In this document: positions 18,267-28,652 of the stretch, in pieces
Layout: the number at the start of each line of letters is the position of its first letter
How positions within the stretch are numbered: position 1 is the first letter of the stretch
Assembly (NCBI RefSeq): GCF_000023025.1
Contig: NC_012997.1
Coordinates: forward strand, 3,655,125 to 3,719,124
Source of the DNA: Teredinibacter turnerae T7901
GTDB taxonomy: Bacteria > Pseudomonadota > Gammaproteobacteria > Pseudomonadales > Cellvibrionaceae
DNA length: 64,000 bases
Direction: 5' to 3'
Program-made: the position numbers and the translations under genes
The notes under the pieces: generated by a model
Seen by the model: only the letters and a program-made list of their open reading frames with translations
The model's database searches: none
Told to the model about the DNA's origin: nothing

Positions 18267-19207
18267 ACGAAACCTCTTTCAATTAAAGAAAATAAGAGAA
18301 ATATTCCAACGCACACGACAACCGCATGCGCCAGCCAAATCCACAGCGCCAGGCGCACTAGATTAAGTGCGCGCAAAATGTCCTGCGCAACAGGCGTAGC
18401 ACCCACACCTAGCGTCATACGTGTTTGCATTACGCCATGATAGCGCGCAGCACCGCCAAGCGTGATGGTTAAACTGCCGGCACCCGCAGCCATAACCGGG
18501 CCAGCGTTCGGGCTTTTCCAACGGTACCCCTGCTCCCGCCAACAGCGCAAACCCTGCTTGGCGTTGCCCGCAAGTGAATAGCACCAGGCAACCGAACGCG
18601 CGGGTAAATAATTCATAACGTCGTCCGCCCGCGCCGCCGCCCAACCGAAATAGCGATAGCGGGTATTTTTATACCCCCACATTGCATCGAGTGTGTTAAC
18701 CAACCGATATAGCACAACGCCGGGAAACCCCAATAACAGCCACCAAAACCATGCCGAAAAAATTGCGTCGCTGCCATTTTCCAATACGGATTCTATGCAA
18801 GCGGTACAGACTTCGCCCTCACTGAGTTCAGCCGTTTCGCGGCTGACTATTTTTGCGATCTCCAGCCGTGCCAGCGGCAGGTCCTCGGCCTCAAGTGCGC
18901 GGTAAACATGTAAGGCGTGTTCGCGCAATGCCCGGTAAGCCATCGCTAAATAGACCACCAGACTGCCTAGCAGCACATAGAACCCGCCGGAAAATATCGC
19001 AGCGGCAAACGCAAACGGCACCACCGGCAGCATTGCCAGTAAAAACGCGATAATGCCCTGCCAACGCGCCGCCAGCGGCAATCGCCGTAGCTGGCGTTCC
19101 AGCCAAGCTGCATAATTGCCAAACCCCACCAACGGATGAAACCGCGCAGGCTCACCCAGACGGGTATCCAGCCACCAGGCGAGCAGTAAAATTGCAAGAG
19201 AAACCAT
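18263..19207 (-). CDS. cbiB: Adenosylcobinamide-phosphate synthase CbiB
   Basis: This integral membrane enzyme of about 314 residues attaches aminopropanol (phosphate) to adenosylcobyric acid. The N-terminal motif WWLDTRLGEPARFHPLVGFG is diagnostic. Others are VSRETAELSEGEVCTACIESVLENGSDAI, YRLVNTLDAMWGYKN and the C-terminal PNAGPVMAAGAGSLTITLGG. Several hydrophobic segments fit the known multi-pass topology. An in-frame GTG two codons upstream is possible. It is coupled to cobD by a 4-base overlap and follows the DUF2149 gene by about 60 bases. Confidence 0.94.
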   Translation of the reverse strand: MVSLAILLLAWWLDTRLGEPARFHPLVGFGNYAAWLERQLRRLPLAARWQGIIAFLLAMLPVVPFAFAAAIFSGGFYVLLGSLVVYLAMAYRALREHALHVYRALEAEDLPLARLEIAKIVSRETAELSEGEVCTACIESVLENGSDAIFSAWFWWLLLGFPGVVLYRLVNTLDAMWGYKNTRYRYFGWAAARADDVMNYLPARSVAWCYSLAGNAKQGLRCWREQGYRWKSPNAGPVMAAGAGSLTITLGGAARYHGVMQTRMTLGVGATPVAQDILRALNLVRLALWIWLAHAVVVCVGIFLLFSLIERGFV

Positions 19208-19268
19208 TAACACAATCGCAACCTAAAAATTAAATTTGGACCGCCCTGGGCCTTAGGGCCTGTAAACA

Positions 19269-19610
19269 CTAGTTCGCAGCTGCATGGTTAGTTTCGATCA
19301 ATATCAGTTTGCCGGTTTTTGGATCGCGATAAACCTGCCCCAGAGACTGCAAACCGCTGCCATCACGTTGCTGCATTTGTTTCAACAGCTCGGGAGCATC
19401 TGAAAGTTCGCGGCTGCTGGCAACATTAACGGGCTGCTCCAACTTAAAGTGTTTACGCAATTCCTGGCTTTGCGCAACGAGCGCCAGCATTAAGCCCAGG
19501 GCAAACACCAGCATTACGTCCATAATATTTGCAAAGCCCGTCAGAGGGTCTTCCTCGTGCGGAGCAAACCGGGAGGGTGAGCGCCATGGGTTGGGCCGTT
19601 GCGAACTCAC
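19269..19610 (-). CDS. DUF2149 protein (ExbD-like partner)
   Basis: The 113-residue protein has one transmembrane helix ([20 protein letters not shown], about residues 28-47) with an aspartate (D31) at its start. This is the position of the proton-path Asp of ExbD/TolR. The remainder (about residues 50-113) would be periplasmic. DUF2149 proteins occur with MotA/TolQ/ExbB proteins and CobN-like chelatases, for example in hmu-type loci of Bacteroidota. The start overlaps the preceding TolQ-like gene by 4 bases, indicating translational coupling. Confidence 0.85.
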   Translation of the reverse strand: MSSQRPNPWRSPSRFAPHEEDPLTGFANIMDVMLVFALGLMLALVAQSQELRKHFKLEQPVNVASSRELSDAPELLKQMQQRDGSGLQSLGQVYRDPKTGKLILIETNHAAAN

Positions 19611-20050
19611 GAGTCAGCCTCCGTCATTTGTTGCCAGGTTTGCTCGTACCAGCGGCGACGCAAGCGACTGATCACGTAAGCCACCAACCCAACCAGTAAC
19701 CCCAGCACGGTTGTATCGAAAGCAACACTCAACGCGACGGCAAGAATTTCGATATTGCCATCGCCCAGCGCGGTTAACCCTGGACCGAGCGGAATCAGGG
19801 TACCCATTAACCCCAGGATGGGGCCGCAGCGCGCCAGTAAATCACTGCGTTCCAGGCGCTTTTGCGCGTAGTGTTCAAAGCGGGTGAGCGATTGCTGTCG
19901 GTAGAGTGCCAGCGTTTTAAAGCGCTCCGCCAGCGCAATACCACATTCAACCAGCAGCATGAACAAAGCCAGCAACAATGCGCCGATTACCGGATAAAGC
20001 AGCCAGGCCACCAGATCGTGTAATGCCCCAAGAAAATACCCGTGTATCAT
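19607..20050 (-). CDS. MotA/TolQ/ExbB-like proton channel protein
   Basis: The 147-residue protein has three hydrophobic helices (about residues 10-35, 78-95 and 104-128) and the family text [25 protein letters not shown] followed by [23 protein letters not shown]. This matches the conserved TolQ/ExbB pore region. With the ExbD-like DUF2149 protein it probably forms a proton-motive-force-driven motor. It starts 2 bases after the CobN-like stop, so energy coupling to that periplasmic protein is inferred. Confidence 0.88.
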   Translation of the reverse strand: MIHGYFLGALHDLVAWLLYPVIGALLLALFMLLVECGIALAERFKTLALYRQQSLTRFEHYAQKRLERSDLLARCGPILGLMGTLIPLGPGLTALGDGNIEILAVALSVAFDTTVLGLLVGLVAYVISRLRRRWYEQTWQQMTEADS

Positions 20051-20052
20051 AT

Positions 20053-23000
20053 TTATTCACTCCCCTTGCGAGCATTCTGGACCGCGCGCACGCTGGCAAA
20101 AGCCACCGTCGCCACCGCAAATAAAAATAACGCAAGCAGGAACCGGGTACGCATAACATTGCTAGCGGAAGATTGTTTCTGCTCGGCTGATGCCTCACTG
20201 CTATTTTTAACCGCCGCCTGCGAGCTGGTTGATTTGCTTTGATTTTCTACAGTGCGCAAAATTTCGTCCGTAGCTTCAGAATCGCTTACTTCCAATTGCA
20301 ACTCCGACAGACGATGAATTTCCAATGCCTGCTCCGGCGCGGGGCGCGCATCGCGAACCACGTTTGCAAGCGCCTCGCGCTGCGCAGGTGACAACTCACT
20401 CTGCAACCAGGTAAGCATAGGGTGATCTGGATCGGTATGACCGCTACCCGGCAGACCATGCTCCGCAACAAGGTTCGCGAATTCAGATGCGAGGCTTTTT
20501 CTGGTGGCCGCATCGGCTTGCCAAAAGCCTTTTTGAATTGCCACCAGCATAATCGCCAGCATATTGGTTTTTACATGCACGTTGTGGCCTTGTTCCAAAA
20601 ACGTGTCCAGCCCTAACTGATATTTATCGTCGATATACACAGCTTTAACCTCGTCCCATGCCCAATCGCCGACCAGCGTCGGGTTGGTAATCTGCCAGCC
20701 CCAGAGGTACTCGAAAAATTCGCTGCCCATGGTCCGGGCACCAGCGTAACCGTGCACCATTAAGCCTTCGAGCCATTGCGGGTTTAAAAACCGGCTGCGC
20801 AATTCCTGGCGTAATGCCAGTTTAAGCGGCTGGGTTTTAAATGCCTGAGGGTCACTGTGATCGATAACATAATTACTCGGCGCCTGCCCGCTCAAGGTTT
20901 CTACCGCGAGGCTCAAGCCGCCGAGATAATCAAATGCGTCATTGTTATCGAGCAGCCCGTACAAATTACTGGCGCGGCCAAAATAGGTATTTTCCACGTT
21001 TGCCAATTGCATTTTAAACGCGCGTTGTGCGGGCACGCCGTAATTGTCGCCCCCGTAACTGTGCCCCAAACGTCGCAGATACACATCCGCCAGTTCATCG
21101 CGGGATTCCCAGGCACCGGAGCGCTCCGCCATGCGATTAATACCCGCACCATATGAGCCGGGCGCGTCGCCAAATACCCGGTAACTCGCCATGGCTCCAG
21201 CCTGCTCAGGGCTCACGCCATCGGCGAGTAACGCCTTCGCCTGAGCGACCCAGTGCGCCGCCACCTGGTTCGTTTGCAGCGACTCATCGCCGCGTTGATT
21301 GTGTGCTTGCAGGGGTTGCAGCGCGTTTTGGAGTGGAACGGTAAGCGCGGGAAAATCCCGCACGATACGGTCGCGACTTGCATCCAGCGCCATAAGTGCA
21401 GCGCGATTAAGCAATTCCAGTTGCATACCGTACAAATCGCGAAATAACCCTGAGGTGGTAAACACCACGTCGCGACGCGGGTTGCCCTCAGCGCGTTCCT
21501 GCTGACGCAATCCGGTCACCAGCCCGCGGCTGTTCCATTGTGGCTCAACGCCGAGTAAATCGAGACCGAACGCAATCATAACCCCTTCGTCGCGCACCAC
21601 ATCCGATGCCCACAGTACCAGCGCCGTGCTTTTTTCTGCCGATTGCGGATTGTCTCGGCGCGCTTGCGCTGCCATTTCCTGGCCAAGCGCCCAGGCGGCA
21701 CGACTGGGAATTAAACTGCTGTCGAGCGCAAAAAAGTTGCGCCCGGTTGGCAAGCTTTCCGGGCTGCGAATGGGGTCGTTGCCGGGGCCGGGTGAAATAT
21801 AGCGGCCATTAAGCCCCGTCAGCAGCGCTTTCATTTCCGCCGCCGGAGACGCTTCCAACAGCGCTCGCCATTGTTTGTTTTCTGCAGTGGTCGTTGGCCC
21901 CATGGAATCAAGCATCATGGCTACCGCATTTTCCTGCCAGGGCTTTCCGAAGACATGTAGCCCTAGCGGCATAAACTTTTCTTGCAGATTTGTGAGGTAG
22001 TGGCCGATCTCGTGGACTAACATTTCATCGTCAACTTCGGCAAAGCCAATCCCCATGACCGCCAGTTCCGCCGACATGGATTGCGCCAGTTCATCGGTTA
22101 AATTCAACGCGACGATTTTTTGCCGGATTTGTTGAATCAACCGTTCACTCACCGCCGAGTCTTCGCTGCCATGTTGAGATTCGAAGCTCTCCACCAACTG
22201 CCGCAACTGCAAGAGTTCGTCGTATAAATCGGTGCGTTTCAGCGGTGGCGTTAAATGGTCCACCATGACCGCGAGGCCGCGGCGCTTTGCTTGAATTCCC
22301 TCACCAACACCATCGACGATATAAGGATAAATACCGGGGAGATCACCGGCAATAATGCGCGAGTAATCGTCCGGCCCGACCCCGACAGCGCGTCGCGGTA
22401 AAAATTCGTAGGTAGAGTGCCGCCCGAGGTGGATTAATGCATCAGCACGAAATTCAGATTTTAAGAAATGGTAAAACGCCAGGTACTGGTGCGGTGGCGG
22501 AAATGCCAGATTCGCGTGTAACAGCTCTTCGTTAATTTCCCAACCGCGCGGCGGCTGAGGGCCAACAAAAATATTGCCGAACCGAATTCCGGGCAACAAA
22601 ATACGCTCGTCCACAACCATTACCTTGCCGGGCACGTCCCCCCAGCCACCCAACCCTTCTATTCCCGTTTGCCGCAACGCTTGAATATTGCTAAGCGCCT
22701 GCGGAAAGCACGACATTTTTTTACTGGCAAGCGCCGCTTCATAGCAGTGTTCGATATCGCCGAGCAAGGCCATCGCCCGCGAGCGCCCAGGATGATCCAC
22801 CCCCTCCAATAAGTGACGCGTTTCTCCCACGGTTTGACTCAACAGCCCACGCCCCAAATCTGTCGCATTGTGCTCAATGGCATCAACCAGCTGTTGATGT
22901 AATAAGCCTAACGGCCCAAGACGCATTTCTTGCCGCAGCGTAGCCGGGAGTTGATTAAACCAGTCGCTGTATGCTGCAGGTGCCATGGTCGCGACCTCAG

Positions 23001-24504
23001 CAGCCATGGTGCGCAGCGTTTTGGCATCTCGTGGTAAATTTACGCCCTTGCGTTGTAACAGGTCGAGCAGCGCTTCAGGGGACTGCGGCAAGTCGCCCGT
23101 GGTGTAGCCTGCGCGTTTCATCTGTTGCAATATTTGCCACAGTGACGCAGGTACATCTAAATTATCTGCGCCGATATTGTGGCGACCCGGAGGATGGTTG
23201 TAATAAATAATCGCAACACGCTTTTCTTTATTGGGTGTGGTTTGCAATTTATGCCAGTTGCCAATGCGCTCCAGCAAAGCGTGAATACCGCTCTGTTCAG
23301 GTGTAATCGGATGAATTCGAATTCCACTTAAGGCATCGGTTGTAACATCGCCTGCGGTCGCAACAACCAGCGGTTGGCTCGCCCCCTGTAGCTCCGGCAT
23401 CGCCACCTGGTAGTACACCTTCTCGCGCGCCAATCCATCCGCAGACAAGGCGTACTCCTGCTGGCTGCGATCACGCAGTTTAATCCCTTTCAGCACAGGT
23501 ACATTTAAATTGCTAAATAATGCTGTTGCATCCAATCGACCCTCGCCGCCACCAACCACAAAATCCTGCAGCATAATTACCGCGCTCAGCTGGTGTTTTA
23601 TTGGCAGTAATGCAGACAAAGCATCAACCCCGGCAGCCCCCCAATTAGCTACCGCAGCCACACACTGGTGATTTAACGTGTTCACTGCCTGCTCGCAAAT
23701 GGCTGACAACACGTGCGAATCCGCCTCGCGCGCACCACCGGCATGATCAATTACCGCAATCACAGGTTGGCTACCCACCGTGGGAAAGTCCGCGCGATAA
23801 CCGCCATTATGGAACCAGCGAACCGGCGCCAGATTTTCTGGTGCCGCTACTTCTACCGCTGCGCCAGCCAAGTTGCGGTAGAGGTAAGAAATAAGTGCCG
23901 TGGTATTTTTGGCCCCGCCTACCTGCCAGTAAGCACGTGCTTCCAACCACGCGCGCTGCGCAGGATACTGCGCGCGCATATTCTTAAGCCAGGCGGTAAC
24001 GTCGCCTTCCGGACTGGATTTCGCGAGCGTAGCTAGCAAGGTGGTATTTGTCGTTATAGCTGAAGTTGGGGTTGCAGTTGCGCTCGTTGCGGATTCTGCA
24101 ACCCGTCGCGAGCCTGCACCCGTAGCGAAGAGCGCCCGTTGCTGAATTTGGCTAAACGCCACCAGGCGGTGGTCGCTGCTGACAATTAACTGGTTCAGCG
24201 AACCCCGGGCAAAATAAGGCGAGAGTTGGGCCACACTGCCACCATAAAGCCCGGTGGCAAAAATGCCGTTTGCCGAACGAAACAATGCATCCAGCTCACT
24301 CGCGGTATATTCGCGCAACTGCTCGTCGGTGCGCGCCTGTACCGCCAGCGCCGGGTGTGATTTTCGAAACAAACGGACAGCTTCCGCCAGCGTTTGGGCA
24401 TTGCGTTGTGAGGAGATCAACAATAAATAATCCGCGCTTGCGGCTTGCGTGCAGCACGCCCCGACCAGCAGCCACACAAAACACACCCATACCGATACTT
24501 TCAT
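20053..24504 (-). CDS. Secreted, C-terminally anchored CobN-like chelatase subunit
   Basis: The 1483-residue protein is of the CobN/magnesium-chelatase H family. Motifs include [67 protein letters not shown] and [11 protein letters not shown]. Unlike cytosolic CobN it begins with a signal peptide (residues 1-24, ending TQAASA) and ends with a single membrane helix (about residues 1455-1474) plus a basic tail, so most of it should lie in the periplasm. No CobS or CobT is nearby, so classical aerobic cobalt insertion is unlikely. Related secreted proteins (HmuS type) act on haem. The riboswitch and cbiB/cobD neighbours point here to corrinoids or cobalt. Confidence 0.9.
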   Translation of the reverse strand: MKVSVWVCFVWLLVGACCTQAASADYLLLISSQRNAQTLAEAVRLFRKSHPALAVQARTDEQLREYTASELDALFRSANGIFATGLYGGSVAQLSPYFARGSLNQLIVSSDHRLVAFSQIQQRALFATGAGSRRVAESATSATATPTSAITTNTTLLATLAKSSPEGDVTAWLKNMRAQYPAQRAWLEARAYWQVGGAKNTTALISYLYRNLAGAAVEVAAPENLAPVRWFHNGGYRADFPTVGSQPVIAVIDHAGGAREADSHVLSAICEQAVNTLNHQCVAAVANWGAAGVDALSALLPIKHQLSAVIMLQDFVVGGGEGRLDATALFSNLNVPVLKGIKLRDRSQQEYALSADGLAREKVYYQVAMPELQGASQPLVVATAGDVTTDALSGIRIHPITPEQSGIHALLERIGNWHKLQTTPNKEKRVAIIYYNHPPGRHNIGADNLDVPASLWQILQQMKRAGYTTGDLPQSPEALLDLLQRKGVNLPRDAKTLRTMAAEVATMAPAAYSDWFNQLPATLRQEMRLGPLGLLHQQLVDAIEHNATDLGRGLLSQTVGETRHLLEGVDHPGRSRAMALLGDIEHCYEAALASKKMSCFPQALSNIQALRQTGIEGLGGWGDVPGKVMVVDERILLPGIRFGNIFVGPQPPRGWEINEELLHANLAFPPPHQYLAFYHFLKSEFRADALIHLGRHSTYEFLPRRAVGVGPDDYSRIIAGDLPGIYPYIVDGVGEGIQAKRRGLAVMVDHLTPPLKRTDLYDELLQLRQLVESFESQHGSEDSAVSERLIQQIRQKIVALNLTDELAQSMSAELAVMGIGFAEVDDEMLVHEIGHYLTNLQEKFMPLGLHVFGKPWQENAVAMMLDSMGPTTTAENKQWRALLEASPAAEMKALLTGLNGRYISPGPGNDPIRSPESLPTGRNFFALDSSLIPSRAAWALGQEMAAQARRDNPQSAEKSTALVLWASDVVRDEGVMIAFGLDLLGVEPQWNSRGLVTGLRQQERAEGNPRRDVVFTTSGLFRDLYGMQLELLNRAALMALDASRDRIVRDFPALTVPLQNALQPLQAHNQRGDESLQTNQVAAHWVAQAKALLADGVSPEQAGAMASYRVFGDAPGSYGAGINRMAERSGAWESRDELADVYLRRLGHSYGGDNYGVPAQRAFKMQLANVENTYFGRASNLYGLLDNNDAFDYLGGLSLAVETLSGQAPSNYVIDHSDPQAFKTQPLKLALRQELRSRFLNPQWLEGLMVHGYAGARTMGSEFFEYLWGWQITNPTLVGDWAWDEVKAVYIDDKYQLGLDTFLEQGHNVHVKTNMLAIMLVAIQKGFWQADAATRKSLASEFANLVAEHGLPGSGHTDPDHPMLTWLQSELSPAQREALANVVRDARPAPEQALEIHRLSELQLEVSDSEATDEILRTVENQSKSTSSQAAVKNSSEASAEQKQSSASNVMRTRFLLALFLFAVATVAFASVRAVQNARKGSE

Positions 24505-24689
24505 TTAACAACTTCACCTTAGCCGCAACAAACGGCTGGGAATTCTGGCATCGCAGCCAGGAGACGAGTGGAAATATCGGGAGATAGGTGCGCTGTGCGC
24601 GGCGAGCAAGCCCGGTCAATTTGCAGGAAGCACCCACTGGGCAGATAAAATCCTCGCTTGATGCAGTCCCCGACATCAAATAAGTGATC

Positions 24690-24885
24690 TCTGCTATGGC
24701 AGGTCTACTGGCTCTCAGTTTTTGAACGGATTTGAGCAATCGCGTTCAACGCAGGTCTCGCCTTCCCGGCCGAAGGCCAGTGGCTATGAGACACGCTCAC
24801 TGCATACAGTTGCGGGGACAGCTCCAGTGTATCTGGCATATTGGAATTCATTCCACCAGACCCTGGCATTCCCTCAAGTGTTTGC
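24690..24885 (-). promoter_or_regulatory. Cobalamin riboswitch
   Basis: On the minus strand the consensus blocks occur in order. GGGAA and GGTGGAATGAATTCC come first, then GCTGTCCCCGCAACTGTATG (the B12 box region, about 24791-24815), then TAGCCACTGG, CGGGAAGGCGAG, and finally GAGCCAGTAGACCTGCC (24698-24714). It lies about 190 bases upstream of the CobN-like gene and points toward it. Cobalamin binding normally lowers expression, so the operon should be on when B12 is scarce. Confidence 0.93.
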
Positions 24886-25117
24886 GTTGCTGTTGCGGTT
24901 AAATAATAAAACCGGCGGACAGTTCAGATATAAACACTTGCCCATACGGGGACATAACGAGAAAGGCGGTGATTCTATACCAATGCCGGGCCGGCAGCTA
25001 TCGCGGAATGTGATGGCGGCTTCCAACCGTGTCGGAACCGCCAGTTCACCCGCAAAAATATCAGCGGGAGAGGGTGGGAGATTTTGCAGCTACTTAAGTA
25101 TTTTCAAAACTGGAATT
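24886..25117. other. Region between riboswitch and dehydrogenase gene
   Basis: It should contain the promoter of the B12 operon (minus strand) and the downstream end of the dehydrogenase gene. Frames on the plus strand here run across the riboswitch and the dehydrogenase and are not credible genes. Confidence 0.4.
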
Positions 25118-25966
25118 CTAGCGATCAAGCTTAACCACAGCCGTCATTTGTTCATCGCCAAAACCTGCTGCAATTGCGGCGTCGAAGGTCTGCTTTACTT
25201 GCGAAATAACGGCGGCATTGGGGCTGGAACGTTGAAAATAGTCGAGATCTTTCGCCACCAGTTCGACCGGAAACAAGGGTGCGAAATTACTGTTGGCCAT
25301 ACTCTGCCCCGCCAGGTTGGCTGCGGGGCTAAACACAGGACTGCTGGCCATCATTTCCAGCGCGCCCGGTACCGGCAGGTCTTGCGCTTGCAAGAACTTG
25401 CACAATTCAGCCATGGTCGCCACCTGAGTAGCCAGCATGGCATTAACCGCAAGCTTAATCGCCGCACCACTGCCGAGAGGGCCTGCATGGTGCACAGCGC
25501 TGCCCATTGTGTTGAGTAACGGGGTAACTTTAGCTACAGCGTCATTATCGCCACCCGCGAAAAATACCAGCGTCGCCGCTTCTGCCTGCGGGCGGGAACC
25601 GGATAAAGGGGCATCTACCAGCGCTCTCCCCTGTACACGAAACGCCTGCGCCAGGGTTTGCAAACCGGCGAGAGAAAGGGTCGAGCATTCAACAGCCACA
25701 CTGCCCGCACCCATACCGTGGATCGCACCACTGGCTTCGTCGAGCCACACCGCTTGACTGGCCTCATCGTCACGCACCATGGAAAACACAACGTCTTTCC
25801 CCGCTGCTGCCGCCTTCGGCGATTCTGCTTTCGCCGCACCTTTCTCCACCAATACCGCCATTTTTTCGGATGTGCGATTCCAAACGGTGACATCATGCCC
25901 GGCATTCAACAGGTGCTCGACCATACGCACCCCCATCGCTCCCAAGCCTAAAAATGCAATCTTCAT
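25118..25966 (-). CDS. NAD(P)-dependent beta-hydroxyacid dehydrogenase family protein
   Basis: The 282-residue protein starts at ATG 25966, with GGAG upstream, as MKIAFLGLGAMGVRMVEHLL. It has the Rossmann NAD(P) site GLGAMG, the WNRTSEKM strand that often favours NADPH, the signature FVDAPLSGS-like segment LVDAPLSGSRPQAEAATL, and the catalytic lysine in GSGAAIKLAVNAM. It belongs with 3-hydroxyisobutyrate dehydrogenase/glyoxylate reductase-like enzymes; the exact substrate is not predictable. It lies in the same direction as the dioxygenase gene 160 bases upstream. Confidence 0.9.
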   Translation of the reverse strand: MKIAFLGLGAMGVRMVEHLLNAGHDVTVWNRTSEKMAVLVEKGAAKAESPKAAAAGKDVVFSMVRDDEASQAVWLDEASGAIHGMGAGSVAVECSTLSLAGLQTLAQAFRVQGRALVDAPLSGSRPQAEAATLVFFAGGDNDAVAKVTPLLNTMGSAVHHAGPLGSGAAIKLAVNAMLATQVATMAELCKFLQAQDLPVPGALEMMASSPVFSPAANLAGQSMANSNFAPLFPVELVAKDLDYFQRSSPNAAVISQVKQTFDAAIAAGFGDEQMTAVVKLDR

Positions 25967-26128
25967 CGTTAAGTTTTCTCCAATTTTCACAACACTGGTT
26001 TTAAATTTAGTCGGCAATAAACATTATAAGATCATCCGCTCTATCGCCGGTTTATACCAGAATTAATCGTCATTCAAGCCAAGGTTAGCGCGCAGCGCGT
26101 CAGTTCCGTGTAAAACGCGGGGCCATAT

Positions 26129-26953
26129 TTAGTCCCAGCAATAAAAGCCCGCCGTGTAATTCAGAATTTGCGCGTGCAAACTTCTGGAACTGGCCCTGCC
26201 CGCAATACCGTAGACAACCATCAAAGGGATAAGATGCTCCTCGCGCGGGTGGCAGAAACGTGCGAAGGGTGCCTGCTCCCATTTAGTCAGCTGCTCAACG
26301 CGCTGGGCTTCGTCAAGAGCCCCGCCCACCGTCTTGTCGAGCCATTGCAAAAACGCCGTATTTTTAGCTTCACTCTCCTCGCTTGGAGAAAAAAACGCGC
26401 GAAAATTGTGGAAGGTGAAACCCGAACCGATAAACAGCAGGTTTCCGCGCGATAACTTTGCCAGGGCTCTGCCAATGTGGATATGTTGGAGCGGGTTTAA
26501 ACCCGCCGCTAAGGATACCTGAACGACTGGAATGTTGGCCTGGGGGAACATTAATTTGAGGGGGACAAAAACTCCGTGGTCCAACCCGCGCGAATTATCC
26601 AATTCCGCGTTGACCTCCCCAATCAGTGCAGGCTCTGCGCGGAGTAACTCGACAATTTCCTGAGCCAGAGCAGGCTCGCCGGGGCACGGGTATTGGATAT
26701 GGTAAGCCTCGTCTGGGAAGCCGCCATAATCGTAAAGCAGACTCGGGTTTCTCGCCCCCGTAACTCGCACACCCGACGCTTCCCAATGCGCGCTGATAAC
26801 AACAATCGCCGCAGGTGACGGCGTACCCTGCACGATGGTTTCCAATAATGCCCGCATATCTCGGTGCTGAGGATCACCCAACAGTGGTAACGGGCCGCCG
26901 CCGTGGGACACAAAAAGTGCCCGATGGCGAGTATTTTCAGACAGGTGCTGCAC
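26129..26953 (-). CDS. DODA-type extradiol dioxygenase (YgiD/LigB family)
   Basis: The 274-residue protein has zinc/iron-binding motifs of the LigB-type extradiol dioxygenases: FVSHGGGPLPLLGD, VISAHWEA, LDHGVFVPLKLMFP and FIGSGFTFHNF. E. coli YgiD, a 4,5-DOPA extradiol dioxygenase, is the closest known model. It starts immediately after the stop of the glutathionyl-hydroquinone reductase gene, so the two are almost certainly one transcript. A role in catechol/quinone metabolism follows from the neighbours. Confidence 0.9.
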   Translation of the reverse strand: MQHLSENTRHRALFVSHGGGPLPLLGDPQHRDMRALLETIVQGTPSPAAIVVISAHWEASGVRVTGARNPSLLYDYGGFPDEAYHIQYPCPGEPALAQEIVELLRAEPALIGEVNAELDNSRGLDHGVFVPLKLMFPQANIPVVQVSLAAGLNPLQHIHIGRALAKLSRGNLLFIGSGFTFHNFRAFFSPSEESEAKNTAFLQWLDKTVGGALDEAQRVEQLTKWEQAPFARFCHPREEHLIPLMVVYGIAGRASSRSLHAQILNYTAGFYCWD

Positions 26954-27901
26954 TTAATAATCCTCTGGACCAAGCGGTATCAGCCCGCGCGGATTTAATT
27001 CTTTAATCGAGTAATAACCGGCTTTGATGTGATCGATATGCACGGTTTCTCTCACCCCGGGCAGAGCAACTATCCGTTGCGTGTACGCCATCAGATGCGG
27101 CATAGCTCGCAACGTGTTGCGATTGCATTTAAACAGCCCGTGATAGGCGGCATCAAACCGAATCAGCGTAACAAATAAACGCACATCGGTTTCGGTCAGC
27201 TGCTCCCCCAGTAAAAATGGACGACCATCAGCCAACCGCGCTTCCAGGTCATCCAGGGTGGCGAAAACTTTTGTATAAGCTTCCTCGTATACAACTTGAC
27301 GAGTGGCAAACCCGGCCTGATAGACGCCATTATTCAGGTTTTCATAGAGCCGTTTGTTAAGGGCATCTATATCGCTGGCAAGGTCCTGTGGATATAAATC
27401 CGGGCCAGCCGCACCCTGCTCTTCGAATGCTGTATTTAACATGCGAAGTATATCCGCCGACTCATTGTTGACTATGGTCTCACGCTGTTTATCCCACAAC
27501 ACCGGAACCGTAGCGCGGCCGGTAAATTCCGGATCTGCTTTTGTGTACAGCTCGTGCATATATGTAAGGCCATAAATGTGATCCTGAGTAGCCCCGGGAA
27601 ACCCCTTAAACGCCCAACCTTGATCGGTAAGCTGGGGGTTGAGCACACTCACACTTATCAAAGACTCCAGATTTTTTAGCGCGCGAACCATCAGTGCGCG
27701 AGACGCCCAAGGGCAAATGTACGCAACATAAAGGTGGTAACGCCCCGGCTCCGCCTTGAACCCATCACCACCAGTTGGGCCTGCGCTGCCATCCGGTGTA
27801 ATCCAATTGCGGAATGAGGACGTTTGACGAACAAACTCGCCATCGGTGTCTTTATCATCGTTCGGCGACCAATCGCCCTGCCATTTGCCATTCACTAACA
27901 T
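26954..27901 (-). CDS. yqjG: Glutathionyl-hydroquinone reductase (YqjG/Xi-class GST)
   Basis: The 315-residue Xi-class glutathione transferase removes glutathione from glutathionyl-hydroquinones. The catalytic Cys63 is in YVAYICPWASRALM at the same residue number as in E. coli YqjG. Other family marks are TSSFRNWI near the start, ATVPVLWDKQRETIVNNESADILRML, and a C-terminal helical domain (TETDVRLFVTLIRFDAAYHGLFKCN). It lies between doxX and the dioxygenase gene on the minus strand, consistent with a quinone detoxification operon. Confidence 0.94.
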   Translation of the reverse strand: MLVNGKWQGDWSPNDDKDTDGEFVRQTSSFRNWITPDGSAGPTGGDGFKAEPGRYHLYVAYICPWASRALMVRALKNLESLISVSVLNPQLTDQGWAFKGFPGATQDHIYGLTYMHELYTKADPEFTGRATVPVLWDKQRETIVNNESADILRMLNTAFEEQGAAGPDLYPQDLASDIDALNKRLYENLNNGVYQAGFATRQVVYEEAYTKVFATLDDLEARLADGRPFLLGEQLTETDVRLFVTLIRFDAAYHGLFKCNRNTLRAMPHLMAYTQRIVALPGVRETVHIDHIKAGYYSIKELNPRGLIPLGPEDY

Positions 27902-27980
27902 AAATTTCTCCGTTTTTAAGGTATTAGATTTTTCGCCAATACCCTGCTCTTTCGATGTCTTTATCTAATGGCTACGTTAA

Positions 27981-28472
27981 TCACACCAAAACAGATTCAT
28001 TGTTGAAGCTTCGTTCAGACATTGCCTTCTGGCGAACTGCATTGATTAATGCGTCCAGCGAGAAAGCACCACCACCTGAAAACGCCAAGCTGACAGACGC
28101 GGCAGATAGCGCCAGAGCATATTCATAACCATTGTTCGATAAGAACAGTCCGTTACCGACGTGTGCGGAAAATAGCGCAACGAGCATGGTAAACGCGGTC
28201 ACCAGCGCCGCCGGACGTGTTAACAGGCCGAGGGCAAGCGCCACCCCACCAAAAAACTCCCCACTGCCAGCGAGCAGCGCCATGGCGTAGCCGGGCTCCA
28301 AGCCAATACTGGACATCCATTGACCAGTGCCCACCAAACCGTAACCGCCAAACCAGCCGAATAGCTTTTGTGCACCGTGAGCAATAAAAATAACCGCCAC
28401 CGGCAGTCGCAAGCTGGTCGCCGCCAAGCCAGACGTGGGCGCAAATACAAATTTCGAAAATAGCGTTTTCAT
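27981..28472 (-). CDS. DoxX family membrane protein (YqjF-like)
   Basis: The 163-residue protein has four hydrophobic helices and the DoxX text RLPVAVIFIAHGAQKLFGWFGG and GSGEFFGGVALALGLLTRPAAL. AAGGA lies before the ATG. In E. coli the related yqjF is next to yqjG and is activated by the LysR regulator YhaJ. Here the same pair is adjacent, and a LysR gene with a matching promoter copy is at 32424. DoxX function is not well defined; respiratory or quinone-related roles are proposed. Confidence 0.88.
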   Translation of the reverse strand: MKTLFSKFVFAPTSGLAATSLRLPVAVIFIAHGAQKLFGWFGGYGLVGTGQWMSSIGLEPGYAMALLAGSGEFFGGVALALGLLTRPAALVTAFTMLVALFSAHVGNGLFLSNNGYEYALALSAASVSLAFSGGGAFSLDALINAVRQKAMSERSFNNESVLV

Positions 28473-28490
28473 AATGTGATTCCTTTAATC

Positions 28491-28645
28491 CAGAAGAATT
28501 CGCAGTGATTACCTCTGCGAGCCAGTGAACACAGGTTAATATCATCGTAACGTTGAATAAATTGGGTTAGCATTGCTTATCTATCAACGCATTGTTGATA
28601 ATTGCGAGATTGTTTGGGCAGTGAGGGTGCGATGGAGCGGATTGA
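28491..28645. repeat. Copy A of a duplicated promoter/operator segment
   Basis: This segment upstream of doxX aligns in direct orientation with 32284-32437 upstream of the LysR gene, about three quarters identical by eye, with long exact blocks such as TTATCTATCAACG and CAGAAGAATTCGCAG. It includes the inverted repeat TATCAAC-GCATT-GTTGATA (28582-28600), a likely LysR-type binding site. It ends with ATGGAGCGGATTGACGTCTGA (28632-28652), a dead copy of the LysR start codons. Confidence 0.8.
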
Positions 28646-28652
28646 CGTCTGA
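28632..28652 (+). pseudogene. Remnant start of a LysR gene
   Basis: The sequence reads Met-Glu-Arg-Ile-Asp-Val-stop and aligns with the start of the intact LysR gene at 32424 (Met-Asp-Arg-Ile-Glu). It sits at the same distance from the shared promoter segment. After it the similarity ends, so only a few codons survived. Confidence 0.6.

Noticed and set aside
20053-24504. Classical aerobic cobaltochelatase CobN
   Set aside because: The protein has a signal peptide and a C-terminal anchor, and no cobS or cobT gene is near, so a cytosolic cobaltochelatase is not supported.
24722-25519. 265-codon plus-strand frame next to the dehydrogenase
   Set aside because: It runs through the cobalamin riboswitch and the 3' part of the dehydrogenase; the translation is without family pattern.
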